A stretch of DNA of 64,000 nucleotides from Ypsolopha sequella (Eukaryota; Arthropoda; Insecta; Lepidoptera; Ypsolophidae), in NCBI GenBank assembly GCA_934047225.1, contig OW203986.1, positions 15,441,221 through 15,505,220 of the forward strand. The letters run 5' to 3'. How positions within the stretch are numbered: the first letter of the stretch is position 1; each line of letters begins with the position of its first letter. A program made the position numbers and the translations under genes. Positions 38,001-48,023 of this stretch are shown piece after piece. Under the pieces are notes generated by a model. It was not told the origin of the DNA. It searched no databases and worked only from the letters and a program-made list of their open reading frames with translations.

Positions 38001-39070
38001 ATAAAAATATGTAATAAAATAATAAATGTACATGAACTAAATTAAAGGTTTATTTAATTTATGTAGCAATATATTTACGATTAAAATGATAGGTAAAATA
38101 TATATTATACAAGGTAAAATCCAATCAGCCGCCCGAACCCATACCGGAGACCCGGCCAGGGACCAGGAACAAGGTTCAATGATCGCCAACCGAGCCCCCA
38201 GCACGAATCCAGGCGGCCGACCAAATCCCATCCTATATACTACATACTAATAGGTTACATATATAAATACATGCCTACCTCCGCCCATTCGATTAGTCTT
38301 GCTAAGAAGAAGGGCAAGAAACTTAGCAAGATCGTGTCTTTTTTTCAACATAAAACTTATACTATACAATAATATTGTATATACAACGTGTAACAGAAAG
38401 GTGTAACCATATTTGAAGAGCTTATTCAGTCAACTGTTTAGAACAACTTTTACTATGGAACAAATCCTGTATATCGAAAAAAATAATTACTCGCTTCATA
38501 AGAAAATGCAATGCCGCTCGGCTGAAATGTATGGAAGGGCAGATTTTTTTTTTGAGATTTCAGGGTTGACTCTATAGTAAAAGTTATTTTATACCATTTA
38601 CTGAATAAGCTCTTCAAATATGGTTACACCTTTCTGTTACACGTTGTATATATATATATATTATATGACTTATATCTACTTTAACCAAGGGATAAGAAAA
38701 TACAAGACAGCAGGAATTCAGGTTAATGAAAAAAAGAGCATTAACTGAATGGTCTAAGGAACAGACATACCATAAACCATGATTATTATTTTTAATTACA
38801 AACCATTTTCTATTTTATAATTACGTTACGTATAACCCTAAAAAGGTTAAAAATGCTCACTTACCTATAAAGCACCTGAAATTTGAAAATAATCCTAATA
38901 TTAATAATAGTTCTAAACTTGAAAATTTCCCATTTCCAGGTGACGAAATAGTCTCAGTAAATGGTCGATGCACAGCAGGACTGACGCACGGAGAAGCCAT
39001 AAGGTTGTTCAAAGACGTTCGCGCGGGGCCAGTGCTGCTGCGGGTGGCGAGGAGAGCGCCGACGCGCTGA
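28910..39070 (+). CDS. PDZ-domain protein, IL16/PDZD2-type PDZ2, 3' part of gene (four exons)
   Basis: The gene model joins exons 28910-29080, 29644-30521, 33319-33463 and 38940-39070. Every junction is GT-AG and the phases agree: exon 1 ends on the first base of a codon completed by exon 2, exon 2 ends on a whole codon, and exon 3 ends with one base completed by exon 4. The joined frame gives about 440 residues and a TGA stop at 39068-39070. The first ~345 residues are basic and rich in Pro, Ser and Arg, with PPAPP and PPVPP motifs of the SH3-ligand kind. The last ~90 form one PDZ domain with the GLGFSI carboxylate-binding loop, GIFVKTIF strand and GDEIVSVNG turn. This pattern is closest to PDZ2 of pro-interleukin-16/PDZD2 proteins; Drosophila big bang is a possible relative but this is unchecked. 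PDZ domains bind C-terminal peptides, so a cortical or junctional scaffold is likely (inference). The protein ends 4 residues after the domain. The 5' end is missing. Confidence 0.85.
29112..29470 (+). repeat. Repeat family W, long copy inside an intron
   Basis: Starts AGGTGGTAGAGCTGATGCC and ends GCTGATGGATGGATGA. It fills most of the 563-bp intron between 29080 and 29644 of the + strand PDZ gene, in the gene's own orientation. The frame with [12 protein letters not shown] is kept in other copies but is short and probably not coding. Confidence 0.75.
29644..30521 (+). CDS. + strand PDZ gene, Pro/Ser/Arg-rich exon
   Basis: The acceptor is ACATTTTAG and the donor GAA|GTAAGC. The 878-base frame is open from edge to edge, with no stop in 292 codons. 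It reads as a disordered, basic segment: an Arg cluster ([11 protein letters not shown]), repeated SPSPP and SSPSP stretches, then tandem KRPPVPP/KRPPAPE motifs just before the PDZ domain. An apparent start at 29886 is only a TTG codon and should not be used as an N terminus. The reading continues on the + strand past the donor into intron sequence, which explains a longer raw frame to 30632. Confidence 0.85.
31398..31499. mobile_element. Short inverted-repeat element in intron
   Basis: ATTCGATCGAATATCGTTCG and ATATCCATCTCT pair imperfectly with AGAGATGGACGTATG and CGATAAACGATCAACCGAAT. Confidence 0.45.
31649..31782. mobile_element. Palindromic MITE with TA target site (Tc1/mariner-like)
   Basis: The inverted ends CAGTACGCGG are followed by partly matching arms (ATAAATAATGCAC against TATATAATGCGC) and flanked by TA on both sides (31647-31648, 31783-31784). 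Length is 134 bp, non-coding, inside the 30522-33318 intron of the + strand PDZ gene. Confidence 0.7.
33319..33463 (+). CDS. + strand PDZ gene, exon with first half of PDZ domain
   Basis: The acceptor is AGTTTCAG and the donor GGGAAG|GTCAGA. It encodes [19 protein letters not shown] and continues through [16 protein letters not shown] to GLLREG. GLGF is the canonical PDZ carboxylate-binding loop. The GGRDSPxG turn and the VKTIF strand are the arrangement known from PDZ2 of IL16-type proteins. The domain is cut by an intron just before the conserved GDE turn. Confidence 0.9.
35525..35655. mobile_element. Inverted-repeat element in intron
   Basis: TGTACAACTG, ATAATTTGAGACATT and CACGAGTGC pair with GCACGAGAG, AATGTCTAATTAT and CAGTTGTACA. 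Confidence 0.5.
36871..36895. repeat. (AAAT)n microsatellite
   Basis: About six uninterrupted AAAT units inside the last intron of the + strand PDZ gene. Confidence 0.85.
37152..37250. repeat. 27-bp tandem repeat
   Basis: TATGCTCGTTTxCATAGAGG repeats at 37180, 37207 and 37234 with exact 27-bp spacing, with a diverged unit before. Because 27 is divisible by three, a + strand frame reads it as YARLHRG repeats. Located in the last intron of the + strand PDZ gene. Confidence 0.8.
38111..38236. mobile_element. Foldback family F1, copy C, with clustered T-to-C changes
   Basis: This shortened copy keeps both arms (38111-38167 and 38185-38233) and a short loop. By hand alignment to copies A and B, 20 of 24 differences at positions where A and B agree are T to C on the + strand, spread over both arms. 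The loop (about 38168-38184) has none. It lies in the last intron of the + strand PDZ gene, next to repeat R. Confidence 0.75.
38230..38372 (-). repeat. Dispersed repeat R, copy 2, joined to foldback copy C
   Basis: Inverted copy of 26880-27034 with few differences. In the R orientation, foldback copy C follows directly at its 3' end. R itself shows no run of transitions, unlike the hairpin next to it. Confidence 0.7.
38383..38647. mobile_element. Foldback MITE with 48-bp perfect inverted repeats
   Basis: The outer 48 bases at each end are exactly inverted copies of each other, beginning ACAACGTGTAACAGAAAGG, and pairing continues imperfectly inward. TA-rich flanks suit a TA or TATA target. 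The perfect arms point to recent insertion or arm conversion. It lies in the last intron of the + strand PDZ gene. Confidence 0.8.
38940..39070 (+). CDS. + strand PDZ gene, terminal exon with second half of PDZ domain
   Basis: The acceptor is CCATTTCCAG. One base from the previous exon plus GT completes Gly, followed by [24 protein letters not shown] and the last beta strand VLLRVARR. The stop (TGA 39068-39070) comes after APTR, so the protein ends on its PDZ domain. The conserved His and the GLTHxEA helix are the class I peptide-selectivity feature. A 3'UTR follows. The nearest clear AATAAA is far downstream at 41371-41376, and a nearer variant signal is possible. Confidence 0.88.
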
Positions 39071-40162
39071 CTGCCTTGCGCCTGCTGCGGAGACGGAGAA
39101 CCACCGCAACAGGCGCCAGCTCTTCAATCTTGAACTCTGCACTCCCTCGAATTTGACAATCTATTTATCTGGGTTTATTCTCAAAAGTCTCATGATCTCA
39201 TCGAAGCCTTGAAAACTTTATGTAAAGGCATCAGTCTAGGAAAGGACAAGCCTTGTTTACTAGCTCAGAAAAGATCCAGCCTCCTTTTAACATGTAACAT
39301 TTACCAGCTGTGAAGAAATAATATTGGATAATAATTAAGCCACACAGAACGCGCCATAGTTACTACGTCTAACGATCCTACTTGGGCTCTCATACAAACC
39401 GCGTTTTTCAAATTGGGAGAGAGCAAGTACCTACGATAAAAACGAAAAGACGTATCGACGGCGCATGCTGGACCCCCTAGTCCATGTTTATTGGCTCTTC
39501 TGAATTTTTGCAGACTTCCAAATCTATAGTCCTTTGAATTTTATACTACACTTCTTTTAGATCCACCTCGTTAACTAGAATCATGTGAAGTGATAAAAAA
39601 TTCATCATTCATGCAGTTCCTTAGAACTGTATAGATTTTATAGATCCTTATGAATTTTACTAAATATAACTTTGAGAAGAATCCCAAAGTTCTCTTTATG
39701 CCTTATGACACTTTAAAATTAGCAGACGGTTTTTTTTCTAACTTGCTTATTGTTCCTACATATTCAAATCCTAAATGACAAGTACTCATAGTTGTCAGAC
39801 TCTACAAATTTTACCTCCTTTAACTTGAGCTCACCAGGTTCTTACTCTTTTAAGATTATTATATTCTTATTCATATTTTGTTAAACATTCATTGGTTTTC
39901 TCATTCATTTCGTTAATAATGACGTTATTTCTACGTTACCGAGGACTTGTCATTGCCACCAACCATGCCAGCTAATCTTGAGAAGTAATGTGTGAAAGCT
40001 CTATTGTGTAGAGTTCCCATAGCTGCTTTATGAGCTGAAGCGTCGTCGTATCAAAGCATCTACGTAATATAGTAGATCTAGTCTGATCTAACTGATACTT
40101 TATCAGAAGTTAATAATGTTCTTCTGACGTGACGGTCACTTCCGATCTTATATAAGACAAGA

Positions 40163-40345
40163 CCTATCCTAACTCTACGGGTATAGTGTAGCCAATTCTG
40201 AAGGTTTTAATTTTAGTTTTATTGCTGTCAAAACTATAATTTCTACCCTGCAAAATAGTTGTTACGTTACTTAAATTCAAGTTTTGACAGCAGTAAAACA
40301 AAAATTAAAGCCTTCAGAATCTTCAGAAGCTTTACTATCCGTAGA
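40163..40345. mobile_element. Inverted-repeat element
   Basis: CTGAAGGTTTTAATTTTAG and ATTGCTGTCAAAACT pair with AGTTTTGACAGCAGT and AAAATTAAAGCCTTCAG. Possibly within the 3'UTR of the + strand PDZ gene if that UTR is long. Confidence 0.55.
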
Positions 40346-40897
40346 TTTTTTATAACGTCCAGAAGTGCTACGACGGCGGGGCGTAGCAAGAGTGTAGCAG
40401 ATTCATAATAGGCCAGTAGCAGATGAGCGGCGTTACGAGTAACGTCTGACCAAGAAATCGTTATGAAACTTTGACCGGGATACACTTAGAATAATCATGT
40501 ACAGTGGAGTAATTATTTACAGTGGAACAAGCAGAAAGCAGATGAGCAAAATATGAATTTAAAATCATTTAGTTTGAAACTTTTTTAAAGCGGGGCTGAC
40601 CATTTACGTCATTGCAGGTGAAAATCGGCAAAAATCGATGAACATGGACGGCCCTTACCGGTTGTAAATGAATCATCTTTAAATGTAACACATAACCTTT
40701 TGACCATATTGAATAACTTTCCCAATTCAACATTTTTAAATGTATTGTGAATTTTGTATGGGCAAGAGGAAATTACAAACATACCAAGTGATACTTTATT
40801 ACGAGTATTAATACATCACTTCTCACCTTTTCTGGAAGATTCGCCACTCGTGCCTGCTATGCTGAAAGTGAGATTCATCTGAAGTTAAAGAGCTACG

Positions 40898-41157
40898 CTT
40901 TAAGGTCCTCGCATATTACAACGGATCAGCACAGAGTATTGTGTCTAAACCACCTCAAAATGAAGCATTGAAATATGAGCTATCGTAATCGTACGTGACA
41001 TTTTTGTACTAGTGGACGGCACGCCGACGACGGCGCTTGGCCCACGCGTCGTACACTTGCAAAATGTCACGTACGGAACATGATTTAAAGCTCACATTTC
41101 AATGCGTTTCTTGAGGTGGTCCGGTGCCGAGGCGTTATAATTTGCGACGGGCCTTAG
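40898..41157. mobile_element. MITE with ~100-bp inverted arms
   Basis: TAAGGTCCTCGCATATTACA, CCACCTCAAAATGAAGCATT and CGTACGTGACATTTTT are inverted at AAATGTCACGTACG, AATGCGTTTCTTGAGGTGG and CGCGACGGGCCTTA-like ends. TTA/TAA at both edges may be the target site. Confidence 0.6.
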
Positions 41158-42449
41158 TCGGTGAACTAACTGCCACTCTTCTCTCTTCTCCGCCTTGGTA
41201 CGACACGACACGACATATAGGTAATGAAAGAGATTTCACTTTTACATACTGATTTCTGAGAAAAACCTCAGCAAGATTGATCTGTTGCGATGGATGGCGA
41301 TTTTTAAAATTAATTGAATGGCTCGCAGTTACAAGATTCTTAGATTATAAATAAGGCACTAAGGATTATAAATAAACCAACCAAGATTGTACACAAAATT
41401 AGAGACTTATTAATATAACCTCAATTAAAATAGAGGACAAGATGATTGTTCAAAAGTTTGATTTGAATATTTTTGTACGATAATACTGGACGTAATGTGT
41501 ATATGTACATAGGACATAAGTTTTGTATGTTGGTATAATTTATAAAGGAGAAAAAAAGTAAAGCTAACGTTAATCGTTCATCTTTTTCCCAGGTGGGTTA
41601 ATAAATACTTTTGATAAAATAAATAAGGATACCTTAGGTCAAGAAGAATAAAGTAGAATTAATTCTGTTATATTATCCGGGCCGCACAATGTTTATATAC
41701 AATTTGAAGATAAATAGTCTGTGATATACTGATAAACTGAGCAAATGAAGTGGGTTTGAAACAATGTGCTTGACGATTACTATGTGCCTAACTTTTATAT
41801 CTGATTAAGTATTTATTAAGTATATAAGTATCATATTTTATAAAAACGCAAAATTTCTTCAGAAAATTACATATTTCTTAATATATATTATTTTAATAGG
41901 ATGTATGCCTTAAATAAATAAAAGCTTTGGAAAGCAAAGAAGTATATAAATTGCCAAAGTATAAGATTTTGTATATGCAATTTTTTTAAGGGATGTTTGC
42001 ATTTGGGAAGATGGTGTTTGAAACCAAAGGTGATTAAGCATAAAAACCACAGATTGGTTGTTTGAAACGAATTTTGTAAATATATATAACGCAAATTAGT
42101 ATACATATTTTAGAATAATATATTTTTGTCATTCATAACATAACCAAATAGTTTTTTAGGTACAACACATAAGATTTCTTGAAACGAGTAGCTTTATTTA
42201 TTTATAGAGTATACTATTTGTATTCTTGTACAAATATTACATTTTGCGTACTCGTATATATCGTTTATAATTAAAGTACCCATCACAAAGTAATCAAAGT
42301 TTTTTTTTAATATCCCTGAAAATATTCACAAAGGAAATTTTAGGCAAAGGAAAAAGTATGTACCAACGAACCACATACATATAACCCATATAACCACACA
42401 CAGGTTCCAACGAACTAAATAGGCAGTTTCAGGGGGTTGGTTCAAAAAG

Positions 42450-43376
42450 TTTTATTCTAAGTTAAAGAAAACTGCAGGGGCGTTGCCGCGCTTGTTGCGA
42501 TTCTGACGATGACGCGTCCTATACCCGACGAGGGTGAAGCCATCCTTATTTGTGTTCGCTTTCAGCAGGCGTGAAGCGAAAACGGCGGGGGCGGGCGTGG
42601 GCAGCTGTATCTGGAGTGTACAACTGACCATCGACAGCGGCGGTGGCTGCTTGTGGTGACGAGGAAGGCGGTGGCGGTGGGCTTTGATTACCTCTTCGGA
42701 GTTTTTACCTGCGGCCGGTGGGGCTGGCATAGACAGCACAGATGCTGCCGGTGATGTCTTTATGGGCATCATTTTGATACCGGATGAAGGCATCGCGGGG
42801 TCATTGATTCTCGAAGTAATTGGGTCAGTTGAAAACTTATGCTTTCGATGAGTGGCGAGGCGACATTATGTGACCACAAAAAAGTTGCATCGGCCTGTTC
42901 CGCAGTACCGAGGACTTTCGTTGTGCTGTGACGTCAATTCACTCCGAACAAATATTTTCGGAAGCCTACAGCTGGACTCGCATTCGATGACATCAGCGCT
43001 CAATAGCACAATATCCTTATGGACCTGGGGTGACATCGACATTATCAAATGTCAAGGGTGCAGCTTGTTTAGGTCTGGCTACATATTATGGGACATCATC
43101 CGGGTCGGTCTACTTGAAGACACGGAAAATGTACTGCAAGTCTTTTTGTCTCTGTCCGTCTTCCGACCTCCCTACAAGGCGTACGATTTTTACGGCAGTC
43201 TTCTCTAACAGCGCTTATCTTGGCCTCCTTGAAGTTGGAGATGCAAATCTGCATGATGCTAGCCTCTTCCGCGTGATTACAACAGCCTCTTGATTTCGGC
43301 CAGGTACTTCGCCCAACCACTCAGGCTTTTAAAGTAGATACGCTCACTTTAATCCCCAGAGTAGTGGGGCGAACAT
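42450..43376 (-). mobile_element. Decayed retroelement-like segment (family also at 45285-45560)
   Basis: GC-rich relative to its flanks, with interrupted frames on the - strand. One (42793-42452) is Pro/Ala/Arg-rich and ends with a basic stretch GYRTRHRQNRNKRG, as nucleic-acid-binding tails do. Another frame gives WAKYLAEIKRLL. The segment 43255-43376 matches 45285-45400 in opposite orientation. Stops and frameshifts show it is not intact. A LINE ORF1-like origin is a guess. Confidence 0.4.
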
Positions 43377-43552
43377 TGTGGCCCAAACCATAAGTGTAGA
43401 TCAATCGTTTTACTCCAACAACAAAAGCTCGAGTGACTCCGCCGGCATGTATTTGTCGCTAACAAGGAATTGTAGTGTAGATATGCTTATTCTAAAACCC
43501 AGAGCGTTAGGCAATATACTACATTCTATACTACTTACTAAGAGACAATTTG

Positions 43553-44140
43553 CAGATCTTAGAACTTAAACAATTGCGATAAAGAAGGTATTACTTCAAT
43601 AGTAGAGATATCCATCTTAAACATATCTGATACATTTTATACAACAAAAAAGATTGCTCATAGAGTGAAATAGAAAAAGAAATCCAACCGACTGCTATCG
43701 GAAGAAGATTTCAAAGAGGTATAGAAATCGTTTATTACAGAAATAGAAATCGTTTATTTCATTAACTTAATCATATATAATATTACAGTGGTTGGGGTCA
43801 CCTTTTAAGTATAAAAGGGAGAATTTGGATTCAGTCTGAACGCCCTTCTAAAAAAAAAATCTAAAAGAGCTTGCAAGCCCTCATAATATAAGCTAGCCTA
43901 AGTATTGATTTAGGACAGCCTAGTGCAAAAAAGGAAAACTAAAGTACATAATTACTTACTTATAGTAGATTTGTTTTTAGGGTTCCGTACCTCAAAATGA
44001 AAAAACGGAACCCTTGTAGGTTTACTTTGTTTACTTTGTTTGTCCGTCTGTCAAGACCATTAGGCGTCATCTCATGTGTGAGATATAAAGTTGAAACTAA
44101 TACCTCTTACAGAAATCTACAGCTTCATGGTGCAGATCTT
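43553..44140 (+). repeat. 588-bp tandem duplication, first unit
   Basis: From AGAACTTAAACAATTGCGAT (43561) this unit repeats at an offset of 588 bases (44149). The string TGCAGATCTT occurs at both 43551 and 44131, marking the junction. It contains a GGGTTCCGTACC element at 43979. The two units are nearly identical apart from small indels, so the duplication looks recent. Confidence 0.8.
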
Positions 44141-44715
44141 CAGATTTTAGAACTTAAACAATTGCGATAAAGAAGGTATTACTTCAATAGTAGAGATATC
44201 CATCTTAAACATATCTGATACATTTTATACAACAAAAAAGATTGCTCATAGAGTGAAATAGAAAAAGAGATCCAACCGACTGCTATCGGAAGAAGATTTC
44301 AAAGAGGTATAGAAATCGTTTATTGCAGAAATAGAAATCGTTTATTTCAGTAACTTAATTATATATAATATTACAGTGGCTGGGGTCACCTTTTAAGTAT
44401 AAAAGGGAGAATTTGGATTCAGTCTGAACGCCCATCTAAAAAAAAATCTAAAAGAGCTTGCAAGACCTCATAATATAAGCTAGCCTAAGTATTGATTTAG
44501 GACAGCCTAGTGCAAAAAGTGAAAACTAAAGTACATAATTAATTAATTACTTACTTATAGTAGATTTGTTTTTAGGGTTCCGTATCTCAAAATGAAAAAA
44601 CGGAATCCTTGTAGGTTTACTTTGTTGTCCGTCTGTCAAGACCATTTTGCTTAAGCCTCATCTCATGTGTGAGATATAAAGTTGAAACTAATACATCTTC
44701 CAGAAGTCTGATGGT
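44141..44715 (+). repeat. 588-bp tandem duplication, second unit
   Basis: It lacks a 9-base TTTACTTTG repeat present in the first unit and has TTTTGCTTAAGCC where that has TTAGGCG. It ends near CTTCCAGAAGTCTG. No coding frame is shared by the two units. Confidence 0.8.
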
Positions 44716-45284
44716 GCTGTAAGAAAATCAAGCTTTCTAACTTTACGCAAAAAAAAGTTATGCCCTTTACATAATCAATTTCATACAAATTGGTCACCAT
44801 GAAAACCTTTAGGGCACTTTCGATGAAATTTCGTTCACAAGAAGGTCTTATAGCAAACATAGAAAAAAAAACGAAAACTACCTGTATTTAATTCTTCAAG
44901 AAGTAAATATCTACCAACTTAATTAGACCCTTTAGATAAGTAAAGTTAAATAGATCGTAAGTGTCAAGCTAAGTTGGTAATTTATAACTGCAAGTGGACT
45001 CGGTTCGTCTTTTAAACGGATCCCTCAGGGCCCGAGTCCTACACGCACCTGACCGGTTTTATTTTTTTCATAGAAGTGCAAAATAAAACTTTAAATTCTT
45101 ATTTTTCTACATAGACTTCATTTGACGTGCCTTTTATTGAATTTACAAATCTGCAGAAGTGTTTGTTTTCTTATATCAATAACTTCCACTTCACCATCTA
45201 CACAATCTACACCTGCCTCTCAGGCTTTTGTAGTGACAGTATTATAAAACCCCAACTTTAATTGCCAGTCGATTTCAGCCCCCT

Positions 45285-45560
45285 GACCGGCGCAAACACT
45301 CTGGGGATTAAAGTGGGGGTGTCTACTCCAAAAGCTGGAGTGATTGGGCAAAGTATCTGGCCGAAATCAACAGGCTTTAGTAATCACGCTACCTCGTCCA
45401 TCACCTCCAGCTGGTTCTGCACGAAGCAGCTCGTTTACCACATTGGTGTCAGAGCGCCTGCCTATAGCAACCTCGATTGGCAGCGGGAAATAGGTCACTA
45501 TTCCGATGTGTATATCACTGTGTCAGCCGAGCTAAAGGGATTGCAACCACATTGCAACTG
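45285..45560 (+). mobile_element. Second copy of the decayed retroelement-like family
   Basis: GGGGATTAAAGTGGGGGTGT and GGCCGAAATCAACAGGCT match the reverse complement of 43376-43255. One frame gives SDWAKYLAEINRL, parallel to the WAKYLAEIKRLL of the other copy, which hints at an original coding frame. Confidence 0.4.
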
Positions 45561-45775
45561 AAAAATTAAAATGCACACTCACACAACGGTAGCTGAAATT
45601 AGTTTCGTTCAATCATTCATACCAGTACAAGGATCTTTTGGCGCGTGGATGACAGTGATAGTGGGGCGCAGCTGTGAAAAAGTGATAGGATAGCACTGTT
45701 AGTTCCGATTTTGACCACGACCAATCCACGCGCCAAAAGAGACTTGTCGCACTGTAAGCATTGTTGCCTGATTTT

Positions 45776-46170
45776 TTTAGGGTTCCGTACCTAAAAGGTA
45801 CAAAAGGAACCTTTATGGTGAGACTCCGTTGTCCGTCCATCCGTCCGTCCGTATGTCACAGCCTCATAACTTTAGCACCGTTAAAGATAAAGACATGAAA
45901 TTTGGCACAAAAATAGCATTTATTTGCCTACATATCACGGTGTAAAAAAAATATGAAAAATCTGAAATTGTTCAAAATATTCCCAAAACAAAAGTGAGAA
46001 AAATTAAAAATATTATCCTAAAAGTACAATATGGGTATTAAATTGTAGATATTAAAAATTTGATGGTAAAAAAATATACTTTTACTATATTTACGGGCAC
46101 TGGTTTTGAGAAATCTTTAAAAAAAACACAAAAATATGTATCTCCCCCCCTTACCTCCGAAACTGGTAAA
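45776..46170 (+). repeat. GGGTTCCGTACC-type repeat with poly-C, copy 2
   Basis: Co-linear with 22883-23300 over about 390 bases, including ACCGTTAAAG, CAAAAGTGAGAAAAA and a C8 run. It loses the terminal CGCGAGTCCGACTCGC. Confidence 0.7.
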
Positions 46171-46483
46171 CCGAAAAAATGAAAAAAATGTCGATTATAG
46201 ATAATAACTGGCCAATCACAAGAAAACGATTAAATTAATCAATCGAGTATACAAATATACGACCTACCAAATTAAACTTACATTTTAATAAATACCTTAG
46301 ACTTCAATAAATTAATAAATAAGAATAAATTTAATAAATACTTTTACAATTTATATATAGTAAAAGTATTTCTTAAATATTATGTATCTATATATCAATA
46401 GAGTAATCGTAAATAAGTGACGAGACGACTAACCTAAAGAATCTTCATAGTATGATTTGACATTCCTATATAGCCAATGAAGA

Positions 46484-46735
46484 CTATATACGAATCTCAA
46501 TGGGTAACTCGTTCCAAAAACGCACAGCCTTGACCGCAAAAGAATTCCCATAAGCAGTAGAAGTGTGCTTAGAGATACTAAGCATTAGCAGGTAACTTTC
46601 CCTGCAGCGTACGGAGTTGACATCAACACTGAAAGGAAAGCAGACATCCAGAAACTTTAAGACTGAGAGATTCTCTACTACTTCAGAACTAACAGTTGTA
46701 GATATCAACAAGCACAAGCAAAGGATCATTGTCAT
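46484..46735 (-). mobile_element. LINE reverse-transcriptase C-terminal relic (second copy)
   Basis: The frame ends with STAYGNSFAVKAVRFWNELP-x-EIR, the same non-LTR ORF2 tail as at 4018-4146. The first ~35 residues are hydrophobic and do not look like RT, so only the last ~45 are claimed. Confidence 0.65.
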
Positions 46736-46739
46736 TGAT

Positions 46740-48020
46740 GTTTCGAATAATTAAAAAAATAACTAAGTTGTAGAATTCTTGTACTCGTATGAGCACAATT
46801 TAGCCGACAAATTCCCAAACGTACGTGAGTCATGTCTAATTTTTTGTAAACACGGCAATAAATAATAATTCTTTCTTTGATATGAATTTAATAATGTGAC
46901 GTCACCATGGTACTTCGTTATTTTCAAATCAACAGCAGCTACACTGTCATTGACGTAACAAACCATACTTTTGTATTTGTAACGTACATATCAAATTTTA
47001 GATCAATTCGTCCGCCCACGAAATGTTCTAGATTTATCAGGGGATCTAAAAAGGCCGACTTGGGTGAATCATAAAATGATTTGAAAGTTGGATAGAGTCA
47101 GAGTTTTTTCACGGGTGCAAAAGATACGGCCTTAGAACAGAACATAATGTGATTCATGCAAAACGGCCTTTTTAGAGGACCAGACGGACGAACAGCATCG
47201 CTAGGATGCCAGTTTTTGGATGGATCCTCGAAAATGAAAAACAAATATTTATGTGTAGGTTATATTTCTGAGCATTACAAGAATCAGTAAGTAAATTGAA
47301 TATAAATAACAATCGCTGGAAGTATGTAACTATTTAATATGTAATGATTACTGTTGTTATAATTTCATTAATATTTTGTGAATTTATGAATGTTAAACAT
47401 TTTCGTCAATTTAGTAGAAAACAATATCTTATCCTAATAACGAACAAGTATTTACAAATACATAAATAAACAAAGTAAAATTATAATCATAATACACCAT
47501 TGAATATGAAAGTTATGAAAAGTATACGTTTTATTATGACAGCTATATAAGAGTTATAGGTATGTCACGATGATTTCAGCCAATACTGTTTTAAGCTAAG
47601 GGTTCTACAATTTTAACTTTACTTTGCTAATTTCAGTAGGTACACTTAAAAATACTTTAATGGTAAGTTTAGGCTTTCGTCGAAAGAATAACCATGGCAT
47701 GACTTTCTAGCGCTAGATTCAACATAATCTCCTTTAATTTTATTACTAAAACAAAGTAAAAAATTACCAAATAAATTAAATTTTGACTAAAATACAATTT
47801 GCAATTTTACTGAGCAACCAAATTGGCTAGATTCAATTTGCAGTCCTCTTTAAGAGAAGGTTATATTTATCCTAAGGGCATATTGATTTCTCCGTTCAAA
47901 TGTGAGTTACTTACTTACGAGTACATAGTACCTATAAATTTATAAAATAAACGTACACATATTATCTGTTCAAGACCATAGAACCTTTTGGATGGCCGTC
48001 TAAGTTGGTAACGCTGAAAC
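46740..48020. other. No gene recognised
   Basis: AT-rich intergenic DNA. Near 46980-47230 is a GC-richer patch whose ends (AAATGTTCTAGAT, ATCTAAAAAGGCCGACTTGG, ACGGCCTTTTTAGAGG) are partly inverted. Confidence 0.35.
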
Positions 48021-48023
48021 GTA

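Larger units (their letters stand above)
33464..38939 (+). other. Long intron splitting the PDZ domain of the + strand gene
   Basis: A 5.5-kb intron holding the inverted repeat at 35525, a perfect short palindrome AACCAGGC/GCCTGGTT near 35108, the AAAT and 27-bp repeats, foldback copy C, repeat R and the MITE at 38383. No exon is seen. Confidence 0.75.
39071..42449. other. 3' flank of the + strand PDZ gene
   Basis: Presumed 3'UTR and intergenic DNA. An AATAAA at 41371-41376 is the first clear standard polyadenylation signal, 2.3 kb after the stop. The two inverted-repeat elements at 40163 and 40898 lie before it. No coding frame is convincing. Confidence 0.4.

Noticed and set aside
42852..43293. 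Overlapping + strand frames of 118 and 87 residues
   Set aside because: They are antisense to a decayed retroelement-like segment and have no recognisable product.
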